From contig CANLWY010000007.1 in assembly GCA_947494995.1 (NCBI GenBank), positions 1 to 64,000 on the forward strand: a DNA stretch of 64,000 nucleotides, given 5' to 3'. The notes below the pieces were generated by a model. That model had not been told where the DNA came from. It did no database searches and saw nothing but the letters and a program-made list of their open reading frames with translations. Source of the DNA: an uncultured Campylobacterales bacterium (GTDB taxonomy: Bacteria > Campylobacterota > Campylobacteria > Campylobacterales > Arcobacteraceae). Made by a program: the position numbers and the translations under genes. Below, in pieces: positions 36,617 through 46,377 of this stretch (the stretch's first letter is position 1; every line of letters begins with the position of its first letter).

Positions 36617-36970
36617 ATGATTTTTTTAGTTGTTTTTGGATTGATTGCAATTATTGTAATTGCTTTAAATATGAAAGATAGTGCAAACTTAGAAAAGATA
36701 GAGACTTATTTAAAAGCACAAGATTGCAAAAATATAATTTATTCAAAAGGCGCTTACAAGGGAGTGTGTAAAGATTCAGTTATACAAGTAGGTAATAGTT
36801 TCTCCGTAGATATAGAGAAAAATAAAACAATTTTCAAGTTTGATAAAATCAAAAATTTAGATGAAAAAGAGTTTGTAATTATAATAAATAATTCATATAA
36901 TATAGAGTTTAAAGATGAAAAAAATAAAAAGAGCTTTTATAAAAGCTTAAAGGAAAAATTAAATAAATGA
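36617..36970 (+). CDS. Single-pass membrane protein of unknown function
   Basis: The protein has one N-terminal membrane helix (MIFLVVFGLIAIIVIALNM) followed by a 95-residue soluble domain rich in Lys and beta strands, with two Cys (QDCKN, GVCKDS). I do not recognise the family. The stop overlaps the AAA+ ATPase start by 4 bases (ATGA), after a strong GGAG ribosome site for this gene. A joint function with the ATPase is likely by inference. Confidence 0.75.
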   Translation: MIFLVVFGLIAIIVIALNMKDSANLEKIETYLKAQDCKNIIYSKGAYKGVCKDSVIQVGNSFSVDIEKNKTIFKFDKIKNLDEKEFVIIINNSYNIEFKDEKNKKSFYKSLKEKLNK

Positions 36971-38700
36971 ATGAAATAAAAGATTTTATAAATGCAAAAG
37001 ATGTAGAAAAATCTACGTTTTTTAAACAATTAAAATGCTCAAAAGATGAAGCAAAAATTTTACAATATATTACAAAAGAGTATATAACAGGACGGGATAC
37101 TTTAGTCGTAATTGATATCTTAACAGAGTTTTATGATATTAAAACTTTTGAACACTTGGAAAAGATACAGTTAATAAAGTCTCTTTTAGAGTTTGGTTGG
37201 TTAGTTCAAAATAGTTTTGATCATATAAAATTAAGTGAAACATCACAGCTTGAGTTATTGAATTCAGCTGTTTCTTTGTCTCCAGCTTTTCTAAAACTTT
37301 TAGAAAAAGGACAAGTAGAGTTTGTGCTTCCTGAGATTAAAAAGTATGAAGACCATCTAGAATATTTACAAGATCAGTTTTTTAAAATAGATTTAGCACA
37401 GCAATTAAATCTTGTAAAAAGAAATCTTGATGAAAACTCGCCAAATATTAATAGACTAAAATCAAAATTAACTCTACTTGAAAATAGAATTAAAGATAGA
37501 GTTGAAAAAACAGATAATGATATTATGCTTGAAGACTTTTTTAAAAATAATGAATTAAATGAACAAGAACAAATGCTTTTTTTAGCTCTATTAAAAGAGG
37601 AGTATTCAGGAGGAGATGGAACAATTAGAGATATGAACTCTTTGATTGATTTGGTATCTCAAGATGATTATGAAAAGATAAAATATAGATCGCTACTTGA
37701 GGAAGGTTCAAACCTTGTATCAAATGCTCTTGTTGATTATGATGAGGTTTTAACTCCTTTTGGTGGGATCAATAGAAACTTTTATATTCCAGATGATATT
37801 CTTTATAAAATTTCACATCCAACTAAAAAGAAGACAAGAAATAGAAAAATAAAACTTGACACACTGATAAAAGAACAAGATACTTTTGAGTTAATCTCTA
37901 CAAATAAAACACTAGATGATGTTGTTTTAAATGAAAAGACAAGAGAGATTTTAGATGATCTGTTAAAACAAGTGGATAAAGATGTTTTTAACCTTTTAAA
38001 ACAATGGGGTATAAAAGACAAAAAAAGAGGAATTGAAGCAAAAATTATATTTTATGGATTTGCTGGAACTGGTAAAACTTTAACAGCTCTTGCTTTAGCT
38101 AAGTCTTTGAAAAAACAGGTTCTTAGTTTTGATTGTTCTAAGATTTTATCAATGTATGTTGGTGAGAGTGAAAAAAATGTAAGAGCAATTTTTGATAAAT
38201 ATTATGAACTTAGGGATAAGAGTAAATCTGAGCCAATCTTATTATTAAATGAAGCTGACCAGTTTTTAAGTTCACGTACAACTTCAAGTGAAAGTGGAAG
38301 TGAAAAAATGCATAACCAGATGCAAAATATTTTCTTGGAACAAATAGAAAGATTTGATGGTATTTTAATAGCAACTACAAATCTTTTAGAATCTTTAGAT
38401 AAAGCATTTTCAAGAAGATTTAACTATAAAATTGAGTTTAAAAAACCTAATTTAGAACAAAGAGTTGAGTTATGGGAAAAGCTACTTCCTTCAAATCTTC
38501 CACTTGATAAGAATTTTGATTTAAAAGAGTTGTCAAAACATGAATTAACTGGTGGACAAATAGAAATGGTCATAAAAAATACAGCTTTTAAAGTTGCAGT
38601 ACTTGACGAACCAATCTTTACAATAAAAGCTTTTGAAGAACAAATTGAAAAAGAAAAATCAGGACAATTTGATTCAGAAAATAAAGTAGGTTTTTTCTAA
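36967..38700 (+). CDS. AAA+ ATPase of unknown function
   Basis: Residues about 1-320 form a helical N-terminal domain that I do not recognise. The AAA+ core shows Walker A GFAGTGKT (364-371), SMYVGESEKNVRAIF, and an atypical Walker B, ILLLNEADQF (425-433), with Asn in place of the Mg-coordinating Asp. A sensor/arginine finger region (FSRRFNYKIEF) and helical lid follow. NEAD in Walker B recurs in a subgroup of AAA proteins with FtsH/CDC48-like cores, so ATP hydrolysis may be retained. The upstream membrane protein overlaps by 4 bases. Confidence 0.85.
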   Translation: MNEIKDFINAKDVEKSTFFKQLKCSKDEAKILQYITKEYITGRDTLVVIDILTEFYDIKTFEHLEKIQLIKSLLEFGWLVQNSFDHIKLSETSQLELLNSAVSLSPAFLKLLEKGQVEFVLPEIKKYEDHLEYLQDQFFKIDLAQQLNLVKRNLDENSPNINRLKSKLTLLENRIKDRVEKTDNDIMLEDFFKNNELNEQEQMLFLALLKEEYSGGDGTIRDMNSLIDLVSQDDYEKIKYRSLLEEGSNLVSNALVDYDEVLTPFGGINRNFYIPDDILYKISHPTKKKTRNRKIKLDTLIKEQDTFELISTNKTLDDVVLNEKTREILDDLLKQVDKDVFNLLKQWGIKDKKRGIEAKIIFYGFAGTGKTLTALALAKSLKKQVLSFDCSKILSMYVGESEKNVRAIFDKYYELRDKSKSEPILLLNEADQFLSSRTTSSESGSEKMHNQMQNIFLEQIERFDGILIATTNLLESLDKAFSRRFNYKIEFKKPNLEQRVELWEKLLPSNLPLDKNFDLKELSKHELTGGQIEMVIKNTAFKVAVLDEPIFTIKAFEEQIEKEKSGQFDSENKVGFF

Positions 38701-38718
38701 AACCTACGCTTTTTTTGA
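38686..38718 (+). terminator. AAA+ ATPase terminator
   Basis: GTAGGTTTT (38686-38694) pairs with AAAACCTAC (38699-38707), spanning the stop codon in the loop and right arm, and is followed by a T-rich tail (38708-38718). It separates the ATPase from the nuo promoter region. Confidence 0.85.
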
Positions 38719-38888
38719 TTAATGTCATTTGAATGTCATCTTATTTCATTAAAATAATCTTAAATAAAATTTTAATTATTCTATAGGTAAAAGCTGTTAT
38801 TTAGGCTAAATAACTACTTATAAGACGAGCTTTATAAGTTATTAGATATTATCTTTAAGTAATTAATAAATTTAATGAAGGATTAAAG
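38719..38888 (+). promoter_or_regulatory. nuo operon leader with overlapping hairpins
   Basis: A 170-base AT-rich region before nuoA. GTTATTTA-GGC-TAAATAAC (38796-38814) is a perfect 8-bp hairpin. Directly overlapping, AATAACTACTTATAA (38809-38823) can instead pair, with a 3-base bulge, with TTATAAGTTATT (38831-38842). The two structures share the AATAAC segment and cannot form together. No confident -10 is assigned. An AAGGA ribosome site precedes nuoA. Confidence 0.45.
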
Positions 38889-39278
38889 ATGACACACATG
38901 GAGTTTTCTCATCCGTACTTTGGTGCTTTTTTTATGTTTGTATTAACATTTGGTGCTTTTATTGCAGTTGTAGCAATTGCAAGAGTGATTGGTAGAAGGT
39001 TAGCAAGACTTGATACTGAAAAATTAAAGTCCTCTCTTTATGAGTGTGGACCTGAAGTTACAAAGCAACCAAGTAGTGTTTCTGTACAGTTCTATCTTAT
39101 GGCACTTCTATTTATCCTATTTGATATTGAAATCATATTTATGTTTCCATGGGCAGTTGATTTTAAACTTTTAGGCTGGTTTGGTTTTATTGAAATGATT
39201 CTGTTCATAATTTTACTAACTATTGGATTTATTTATGCATGGAAAAAAGGAGCGCTTGAATGGCACAGCATAAAGTAA
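38889..39278 (+). CDS. nuoA: NADH-quinone oxidoreductase subunit A
   Basis: A 129-residue subunit with three membrane helices. Family features are the loop SSLYECGPE and [20 protein letters not shown] (read here as [17 protein letters not shown]). NuoA sits at the quinone-site end of the Complex I membrane arm. This is the first of fourteen nuo genes. Its 3' end overlaps nuoB by 19 bases. Confidence 0.96.
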   Translation: MTHMEFSHPYFGAFFMFVLTFGAFIAVVAIARVIGRRLARLDTEKLKSSLYECGPEVTKQPSSVSVQFYLMALLFILFDIEIIFMFPWAVDFKLLGWFGFIEMILFIILLTIGFIYAWKKGALEWHSIK

Positions 39279-39769
39279 ACTATTTAAAAGATGGTGGGGC
39301 ACCTATTGCTCTTACGACCATTGATAAAGTCGTTAACTGGGGACGGTCAAACTCAGTTTGGCCTATGACATATGGATTAGCCTGTTGTGCAATCGAAATG
39401 ATGGCAACAGGAGCTTCTAGATATGACTTTGATAGGTTTGGAACTATCTTTAGAGCCTCTCCACGACAAGCAGATTGTATTATCGTAGCAGGAACTCTTA
39501 CCAAAAAACATGCAGAGTTTATGAGAAGGTTATATGACCAAATGCCAGACCCTAAATGGGTTATCTCTATGGGATCCTGTGCAAATACGGGTGGAATGTT
39601 TAATACCTATGCAACAGTTCAAGGCGTTGATAGAATTATTCCTGTGGATATTTATCTTCCTGGATGTGCACCTAGACCTGAAACTTTACAGTATGCACTT
39701 ATGATGCTTCAAAAGAAGATTAGAAAAGAGAGTGCCTTTAAAGGGATTAAAAAGAAGAGGTTAGTGTAA
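39260..39769 (+). CDS. nuoB: NADH-quinone oxidoreductase subunit B
   Basis: Carries the terminal 4Fe-4S cluster N2 that reduces quinone. The tandem cysteines appear in [10 protein letters not shown], with the others in MGSCANTGG and LPGCAPRPE. Length 169 is typical. The start overlaps nuoA by 19 bases and the stop overlaps the nuoC start by 1 base (TAATG). Confidence 0.97.
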   Translation: MAQHKVNYLKDGGAPIALTTIDKVVNWGRSNSVWPMTYGLACCAIEMMATGASRYDFDRFGTIFRASPRQADCIIVAGTLTKKHAEFMRRLYDQMPDPKWVISMGSCANTGGMFNTYATVQGVDRIIPVDIYLPGCAPRPETLQYALMMLQKKIRKESAFKGIKKKRLV

Positions 39770-40578
39770 TGAGAAAATATACTCCTAAAAACGATGTTCA
39801 AAAGAAATCATATTTCAATGATAGGTTTTATGTTGCACCTGAAACTCCAAAAAAGAATGTGTCAGAAGATGAAATCTATGCAAAAGATGTAGAGCTTTTA
39901 TCTCAAAGCGTAGAGCTTTTAAATTCTTATATAGAAATTGATGAATTAGTAGTTTTTATAAATGCAGAAGATAATATAAAAGCTCTTACTATTTTAAGAG
40001 ATGAGTTAGAGTATGAATCATGTATGGAAATATCTGCCATTGATTATATATCAACTCGAGGTGGATTTGAAATTTTTTATGAAATGTTATCTTTCACAAA
40101 AAGAAAAAGAATAAGAGTAAAAACTTTTATTAGGCAAAAGCAACCTTTAGAGTCTGTATATTCAGTTTTCAAAATGGCAAACTGGGCGGAGAGAGAAATG
40201 TATGATATGTATGGGGTAAAAATAGTAAATCATCCAAACATGAAAAGAATTATTATGCCTGATGATTGGTATGATTATCCTCTTAGAAAAACATATCCAC
40301 TAACTGGTGATGAGGCAGCCTCTTGGTATGAGATTGATAAGATCTTTGGAAAAGAGTATAGGGATGTAGTTGGTCCTGAGGTTAGAGATTGTGCAAATGT
40401 TGACAGATATGATACAGAGCGTTTCTCAAGACTTGGTCATGAAGTTCCATATGGAACAGATATTACTGATGGTAAAGAACCTGAACATACTCCACTTGCT
40501 TATCAAGAAGAGGGCGGAGTTCCTATTCTTAAAAAACTTCATGAAGATAAATCAGTAACATTAAAAGAGAAGAGGTAA
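39769..40578 (+). CDS. nuoC: NADH-quinone oxidoreductase subunit C
   Basis: Peripheral-arm subunit at the NuoD interface. The 30-kDa signature is [12 protein letters not shown], followed by [13 protein letters not shown] and the YPLRKTYPL tract. At 269 residues it is longer than some NuoC proteins. The N-terminal 40 residues are an extra charged region. Unlike in E. coli, C and D are separate genes here. Confidence 0.96.
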   Translation: MRKYTPKNDVQKKSYFNDRFYVAPETPKKNVSEDEIYAKDVELLSQSVELLNSYIEIDELVVFINAEDNIKALTILRDELEYESCMEISAIDYISTRGGFEIFYEMLSFTKRKRIRVKTFIRQKQPLESVYSVFKMANWAEREMYDMYGVKIVNHPNMKRIIMPDDWYDYPLRKTYPLTGDEAASWYEIDKIFGKEYRDVVGPEVRDCANVDRYDTERFSRLGHEVPYGTDITDGKEPEHTPLAYQEEGGVPILKKLHEDKSVTLKEKR

Positions 40579-40582
40579 AAAA

Positions 40583-41812
40583 ATGAATCAATCAGTAAAT
40601 AGATTAAAACCTTTCTTTGAAAATATTCACTTTGAGAGAGAAGATAACACAATGGTTGTTAACCTTGGTCCTCAGCACCCTTCTTCTCATGGACAGATGA
40701 GACTTATCTTAGAACTTTCAGGAGAAGAGGTTGTAAAAGCAAGACCTGGTGTAGGGTATCTTCATAGAGGTATGGAGAAAATGGGTGAGAATATGATGTA
40801 CAATGAGTTCTTACCTACAACAGATAGAATGGATTATATTGCCTCTACATCAAATAACTATGGTTATGCTTTAGCAGTTGAAAAATTACTTGAAATTGAA
40901 GTTCCTAGACGAGCTGAGATTATTAGAACAATGTTAGTTGAATTAAATAGACTTTGTTCTCATGTCTTTTGGCTTGCTTGTCATGCTCTTGATGTTGGAG
41001 CAATGTCTGTATTTCTTTATACCTTTAGAGATAGAGAATTTGCAATGGACTTGATAGAAGACTATTGTGGAGCAAGACTTACTCATAGTGCCGTTAGAAT
41101 AGGTGGAGTTCCTTTAGACTTACCAGAAGGATGGTGTGAAAAGTTAGAGAAATACTTGAAGAATCAAGAAACAGAAATAGAAAAATATGAAGGTCTTTTA
41201 TCTGAAAATAGAATTTGGAGAATGAGACTTGAAAATGTTGGAATTATTGATGAAAAGTTAGCAAAAACTTGGGCTTGTTCAGGAGTTCCTTTAAGAGGAG
41301 CTGGTGTTAAATGGGATTTAAGAAAAGAGATGCCTTATGGTCTTTATGCTGAGTTAGATTTTGATGTTCCAATTGCTTCAACAGGTGATTCATATGGAAG
41401 ATATAAATGTTATATGCAAGAGATGAAAGAGACTATTAAAATTTTAAGACAGTTAATTCCTATGTATAAAGAGAGTTCATGTGAGCTTATGGCTCATGCC
41501 CCTGAATATATCTCTGCTTCAAAAGAGGATATCATGACTCAAAACTACTCTTTGATGCAACATTTTGTTTTAGTAACTCAAGGAATGAGACCACCAAAAG
41601 GTGAAGTTTATGTTGCCACAGAGTCACCAAAGGGTGAGTTAGGATATATGGTTGTAAGTGACGGAACACCATATGCTTATAAGATGAAGTTAAGAGCACC
41701 ATCTTTTTGGCATACAGGAATTTTTGAAGATTTATTACCAGGTCACCAATTAGCTGATGTTGTAACTATTATTGGTAGTATGAATATCGTTTTCGGTGAA
41801 ATTGATAGGTAA
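40583..41812 (+). CDS. nuoD: NADH-quinone oxidoreductase subunit D
   Basis: Forms the quinone-binding pocket with NuoB. The protein has [15 protein letters not shown] near residue 30, GYLHRGMEK, and the RAPSFWHTG motif in the C-terminal region. Length 409 is normal. It follows nuoC by 4 bases and is translated from an ATG after an AAGAGGT site. Confidence 0.97.
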   Translation: MNQSVNRLKPFFENIHFEREDNTMVVNLGPQHPSSHGQMRLILELSGEEVVKARPGVGYLHRGMEKMGENMMYNEFLPTTDRMDYIASTSNNYGYALAVEKLLEIEVPRRAEIIRTMLVELNRLCSHVFWLACHALDVGAMSVFLYTFRDREFAMDLIEDYCGARLTHSAVRIGGVPLDLPEGWCEKLEKYLKNQETEIEKYEGLLSENRIWRMRLENVGIIDEKLAKTWACSGVPLRGAGVKWDLRKEMPYGLYAELDFDVPIASTGDSYGRYKCYMQEMKETIKILRQLIPMYKESSCELMAHAPEYISASKEDIMTQNYSLMQHFVLVTQGMRPPKGEVYVATESPKGELGYMVVSDGTPYAYKMKLRAPSFWHTGIFEDLLPGHQLADVVTIIGSMNIVFGEIDR

Positions 41813-41821
41813 GGAGAAGTT

Positions 41822-42088
41822 ATGAAAAGATATGATTTAAGACCATTAAAAGATAATTTCTATGACAGAATGTTAGAGCTTATAGATAAGGATATAAAGG
41901 AAGGAGAAAATGCTATTTTCCTTTTTGAGATTGGTGATTTTTCACATATTCAAAAAAGTTCTGATGTGATTTATGAAGCTGGATATACCTTGATGAATTC
42001 GTTAAAGTTTAATGAAGTAGATTGGACAATTGTTGTAAAAAAAATAAAACCTGAACAAAAACCAGAGCAGTCTGGTGAAGAAGAGTAG
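41822..42088 (+). CDS. Complex I accessory subunit at the NuoE position (Campylobacterota type)
   Basis: An 88-residue acidic protein at the position where nuoE normally lies. It has none of the four Cys of the canonical NuoE 2Fe-2S domain and no thioredoxin-like fold that I can see. Similar small proteins stand here in Campylobacter and Helicobacter, where Complex I is not an NADH oxidase. The C-terminus is Glu-rich (KPEQKPEQSGEEE). Function: probably part of an alternative electron-input module, by inference from place. Confidence 0.8.
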   Translation: MKRYDLRPLKDNFYDRMLELIDKDIKEGENAIFLFEIGDFSHIQKSSDVIYEAGYTLMNSLKFNEVDWTIVVKKIKPEQKPEQSGEEE

Positions 42089-42091
42089 AAT

Positions 42092-42910
42092 ATGAATATA
42101 AAAGAAATTATTGCAAAGAGTGATTATATTATAACGTTTGGAACTTTCTTAGCAAGTGATAACGTAGAGATCCAAGAATCAATTATTGAAGCGATTGCTA
42201 AAAATACAGCAGAGTTTGTATATATGCATCCAATTGATAATGTTGACCTAAAGGTTTATTACTCTCAATTTATAAAGTACGAGGTGGGAAGTGAAGAAGG
42301 AATTGCTTCATTACTTCTTGATACTTTTGTAAAAGAGGCCGATGAAAAAGTACAAAATTATATAGATGATTTAGATATTGGATATATTTCAGCAGAAAGT
42401 TCAGCTGGTGAAGAAGAGTTTGAAGAAGCATATGAAAGAGGACTTGAAAAGTCTGAAAAAACATTGATTATTGGAAGAGATATTTTCTCTCATGATAGAG
42501 TTGAGAATATTACAAAAATTCTTTCAGTGATTAGAAAATATTCAGATCTAACTATAGTTTCATTAGACCCAGAATTTCAAAACATTTTAAATGATGCTTG
42601 TGATGAGAGCTTTGAAGAAGTAGAAGAATTAGATTCATATAATGGAACAGTTATTTATAGAACTTATGGGGAAGAGAATACTGATATTTTAGTTGGAAGT
42701 GAATCTTTTGCAAGAATTGCAAAAGTTACAAATGAAGATGAAGTATTTATAAAAACTCCAAAAGGAAAAGTTCAAAGAAAGTTTGTAGTTGATAAAGATT
42801 TATATGGAACTATTGCTCTTTGTGCAATGAATAGTGATGATTCAAGTTGTTTATCTGGTGGATACCGATATAAGCAAGTAAAAATTGAAAAGGTTGTTGA
42901 TAATGAGTGA
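42092..42910 (+). CDS. Complex I accessory subunit at the NuoF position (Campylobacterota type)
   Basis: A 272-residue protein in the nuoF position but with no glycine-rich NADH/FMN motifs and no 4Fe-4S Cys motif (its 2 Cys near residue 230-250 are isolated). The repeated FGTFLASDNVEIQESI and TLIIGRDIFSHDRVENI segments resemble the degenerate molybdopterin-like domain of NuoG. It likely packs with NuoG and helps replace the NADH-binding module. It overlaps nuoG by 8 bases. Confidence 0.8.
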   Translation: MNIKEIIAKSDYIITFGTFLASDNVEIQESIIEAIAKNTAEFVYMHPIDNVDLKVYYSQFIKYEVGSEEGIASLLLDTFVKEADEKVQNYIDDLDIGYISAESSAGEEEFEEAYERGLEKSEKTLIIGRDIFSHDRVENITKILSVIRKYSDLTIVSLDPEFQNILNDACDESFEEVEELDSYNGTVIYRTYGEENTDILVGSESFARIAKVTNEDEVFIKTPKGKVQRKFVVDKDLYGTIALCAMNSDDSSCLSGGYRYKQVKIEKVVDNE

Positions 42911-45374
42911 ATTGATTACTTTAACAATTGATGGAAAGAGTTTACAGGCTAAAGATGGAGAAACTATCTTAAATGTAGCAAGGGCAAATGATATTTTTAT
43001 TCCTGCAATTTGTTATATTACTAGATGTTCTCCAACTCTTGCTTGTAGACTATGTTTAGTAGAAGCTGATGGTAAACAGGTTTATTCTTGTAATGCAAAA
43101 GCAAAAGAAGGTATGACAATTACAACTCATACTGAAAACATCAAAAAAGAGAGACGGGCTATTATGGAGGTTTACGATGTAAACCATCCATTGCAGTGTG
43201 GAGTTTGTGACCAAAGTGGAGAGTGCGAATTACAAAACTACTCTTTATATATGAAGGTTGATTCTCAAAGCTATTCTATAAAAGATGTAAATAGACCAAG
43301 CGCTAATTGGGGAGTTATGAAGTATGACCCAGGGCTTTGTATAGTTTGTGAAAAGTGTGTGACTATATGTAAAGATATGGTTGGTTCAAATGCATTAAGT
43401 ACAGTAAAAAGAGGTGCTGAAGGAATATCTGCTGATTATAAAGCAGCTATGCCAAAAGATGCATATGCAATGTGGAATAAGCTTAATAAATCACTTATTG
43501 GATTTGACGAGAGTGCCTGTACAGACTGTGGAGAGTGTATCTCTGTTTGTCCAGTTGGAGCACTTGTAAGTTCAGATTTTCAATATAAATCAAATGCTTG
43601 GGAATTAAATAGAGTTCCTGCTGCTAACCCTCATTCAAGTGATTGTGCCTTTATGTATTATGAAACAAAGCATGAATCAATTGAAAATGAAGAACCAAAA
43701 ATTTATAGAGTTACAAATGAACATCACTACTCAACTTTAAATGGTGCTGCAAGATTTGGATATGATTTTGAAAATAGAGTTGAAAAGAAAGATGAAGTAG
43801 CATTTAATAAAGCAGTAGAGGCTTTTAAAAAAGCAAAAGCTATAAAGTTTAATTCATATATTACAAATGAAGAGGCATTGATTTTACAAAAGATTGCAAG
43901 AAAAACTGGAGCAACACTTGTAAATGAAGATGCTTACAACTATAAAAAGTTTTTAAAAGCTTATTCTGAAACCTCAGGTCAATCTTTATATTCTTCAACG
44001 CTAAAAGAAGTACATGATTCAAATTTTGTTATCTCTGTGGGTTCATATCTAAAATCAGATTTACCAAATGCAAGATATGCATTGAATAACTCAGTACTTA
44101 TGAATAAAGGTGCTGCTTTATATTTTCATCCAGTTAAAGATCCTGTAATGGAAAAAATTGGTAAAAAAGGAAAAACTACAGAGTTTGTTTATCATAAGCC
44201 TTTATGTGAAGAGTCAATTTTATACTTTATTCTTAATAAGTTTGCTAAAGACTTACCAGAAGATATTCAAAAATACTTAGACAGTTTAAAAGAGACTAGA
44301 ACTAAAACTATTACTGAAACAATAAAAGAAACGGTTGTAGAAATAGTTAAAGATGAAGAGACTGGTGAAGAAAAAGAGGTTAAAAAAGTTGTTCCTAAAA
44401 AAGTTAAAAAAGAAGTAGAGTTTGAATATACAAAACTTCTAGATAATATGGGACAAGATGAGACTTTACTTGATACTATTGATACACTATTAGCTAAAAA
44501 AGACACTTATTCATTAATGGTAGGTGAAGACTTAATAACTCATCCAAATAGTGAAAACCTAGCAAAACTTTGTGGTCTGCTTGATAAGTATACAGATTTT
44601 ACAGTTGTAATTATTCCAAGTCAAACGAATACATTAGGTGTTAGTTTAATTTGTGATGTAGAGGCAAGTGCTGAAGGTTATAGTGTTGGATACAATGAAA
44701 AAGCAGATTTCCAATTAAGTGCTTTAGGTGATGGAGATTTAGATATACCAGCACTTAATCAACAAGAAGGGACATTTACAAATATTGATAAAAAAGTTAT
44801 CCCTACAAATGTTGCGATTGCTTATAAAGGTTATGTTTTAAATGACATTGCAAATGAAGTTTTAGAATCAGATGTAGAGTATACAATAGAATATACGCAA
44901 GAACTGCCTGTTGACTCTGGATATAAAGCAGTTGATTTTGATAAATTACCAAACAACTTTGGAAATGATAAGTCTGAAAATAGAGGATATGATATTTTAT
45001 CTTTTGAAATTAATCCTACAAGAGAAGTTGAACAAGCTTCTACGGAAGTCTTAGAAATAGCAGAAGATGAGACAGTTATTTATAGAGCAAATCCAATTAA
45101 TCAATTTAATGAATTTACAGCAAAGGCACATGAGTTTGCACAAAATTTACAATCAGGTGTTTTTACTTCAAAAGCATTGTTTGAAAAGTTAGGTTTAGAA
45201 AAAGGCAATAAGGTAAAAGTTTCTTCAAATGGTGTTGAATTAGAGTTAAATGTATACTGTGATGAACAAATTGCAGGGGAAATTGCTTATGTTTCAACAT
45301 TTCAAAAAGATTTAGATACGCAAAGCTTATTTGATAACTACAGATATAGCAAAGCAATAATAAAAAAGGTGTAA
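42903..45374 (+). CDS. nuoG: NADH-quinone oxidoreductase subunit G
   Basis: The iron-sulfur electron-wire subunit, 823 residues from the ATG at 42903. The N-terminal 2Fe-2S ligands are C37, C48, C51 and C63. HPLQCGVCDQSGEC (H95, C99, C102, C108) binds the His-ligated 4Fe-4S. CIVCEKCVTIC and CTDCGECISVC bind two more. The molybdopterin-like C-terminal part has a long charged insert (plus coordinates about 44,280-44,430). An upstream TTG at 42885 is in frame but is less likely than this ATG after GATA. Confidence 0.95.
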   Translation: MSELITLTIDGKSLQAKDGETILNVARANDIFIPAICYITRCSPTLACRLCLVEADGKQVYSCNAKAKEGMTITTHTENIKKERRAIMEVYDVNHPLQCGVCDQSGECELQNYSLYMKVDSQSYSIKDVNRPSANWGVMKYDPGLCIVCEKCVTICKDMVGSNALSTVKRGAEGISADYKAAMPKDAYAMWNKLNKSLIGFDESACTDCGECISVCPVGALVSSDFQYKSNAWELNRVPAANPHSSDCAFMYYETKHESIENEEPKIYRVTNEHHYSTLNGAARFGYDFENRVEKKDEVAFNKAVEAFKKAKAIKFNSYITNEEALILQKIARKTGATLVNEDAYNYKKFLKAYSETSGQSLYSSTLKEVHDSNFVISVGSYLKSDLPNARYALNNSVLMNKGAALYFHPVKDPVMEKIGKKGKTTEFVYHKPLCEESILYFILNKFAKDLPEDIQKYLDSLKETRTKTITETIKETVVEIVKDEETGEEKEVKKVVPKKVKKEVEFEYTKLLDNMGQDETLLDTIDTLLAKKDTYSLMVGEDLITHPNSENLAKLCGLLDKYTDFTVVIIPSQTNTLGVSLICDVEASAEGYSVGYNEKADFQLSALGDGDLDIPALNQQEGTFTNIDKKVIPTNVAIAYKGYVLNDIANEVLESDVEYTIEYTQELPVDSGYKAVDFDKLPNNFGNDKSENRGYDILSFEINPTREVEQASTEVLEIAEDETVIYRANPINQFNEFTAKAHEFAQNLQSGVFTSKALFEKLGLEKGNKVKVSSNGVELELNVYCDEQIAGEIAYVSTFQKDLDTQSLFDNYRYSKAIIKKV

Positions 45375-45375
45375 C

Positions 45376-46368
45376 ATGGAAACAGCACTTATTATTGAAA
45401 CCATTATAAAGTGTATAGTTGTACTTGCAGTACTCGCATCTCTTGCAGCTTTTACAACATATATTGAAAGAAAAGTTTTAGCTGCAATGCAAAGAAGACT
45501 TGGTCCTATGCATGTGGGGCCCCACGGTATTTTACAACTTGCAGCAGATGGAATTAAACTTTTTACAAAAGAGGATTTTATTCCACAAAATGCAGCTAAA
45601 CCTGTATTTATGATAGCTCCTATTATTACAGCAGCTACAGCATTTATTGCAGCAACAGCTGTTCCCTTTTTCCCAGAATTTGAACTATTTGGGTATACAG
45701 TTAGACCAATTATTTCAGATGTAAATGTTGGGGTACTATTTGTAATGGGAGTAGCTTCTGTAGGACTTTATGGTCCACTTTTAGGAGGTATGAGTTCTGC
45801 AAATAAATGGTCACTTCTTGGAGGTGCAAGAACAGCTATTCAACTTCTTTCTTATGAAGTTGTATCAGGACTTGCACTTTTAGCTCCAATTATGATGGTA
45901 GGAAGTCTTTCTTTAATTGATTTAAATGATTATCAAGCAGGTGGATTATCTAACTGGACTGTATGGTCTCAGCCTTTAGCCTTTATTCTTTTTGTAATGG
46001 CAGGATTTGCTGAAACAAATAGAACACCTTTTGACCTTCTTGAACATGAAGCAGAACTTGTTGCAGGATATGCAACTGAGTATTCTGGACTTAGATGGGG
46101 TATGTTCTTTATTGGAGAATATGCGAATCTGTTTACAGTTTGTTTCTTAATCTCATTAATCTTCCTTGGTGGATATAACGACTTATGGTTTATTCCTGGT
46201 GGATTAGCAATTATTTTAAAAGTAATGTTCTTGATATTCTTCTTCCTATGGACAAGAGCTTCATGGCCACATATTAGACCTGATCAATTAATGTGGTTAT
46301 GTTGGAAAGTCTTAATGCCACTTGCTGTGATTAATGTATTAATCACTGGTTTTGTGATGATGTTTTAG
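45376..46368 (+). CDS. nuoH: NADH-quinone oxidoreductase subunit H
   Basis: Membrane subunit that forms the quinone channel. The family motifs ERKVLAAMQRRLGPMHVGP and the cluster AETNRTPFDLLEHEAELVAG are intact. The C-terminus contains WTRASWPHIRPDQLMWLCWK. Eight or so membrane helices and 330 residues are typical. It starts 1 base after nuoG's stop, with an AAAAAGG ribosome site. Confidence 0.97.
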   Translation: METALIIETIIKCIVVLAVLASLAAFTTYIERKVLAAMQRRLGPMHVGPHGILQLAADGIKLFTKEDFIPQNAAKPVFMIAPIITAATAFIAATAVPFFPEFELFGYTVRPIISDVNVGVLFVMGVASVGLYGPLLGGMSSANKWSLLGGARTAIQLLSYEVVSGLALLAPIMMVGSLSLIDLNDYQAGGLSNWTVWSQPLAFILFVMAGFAETNRTPFDLLEHEAELVAGYATEYSGLRWGMFFIGEYANLFTVCFLISLIFLGGYNDLWFIPGGLAIILKVMFLIFFFLWTRASWPHIRPDQLMWLCWKVLMPLAVINVLITGFVMMF

Positions 46369-46377
46369 GAGTTGATG

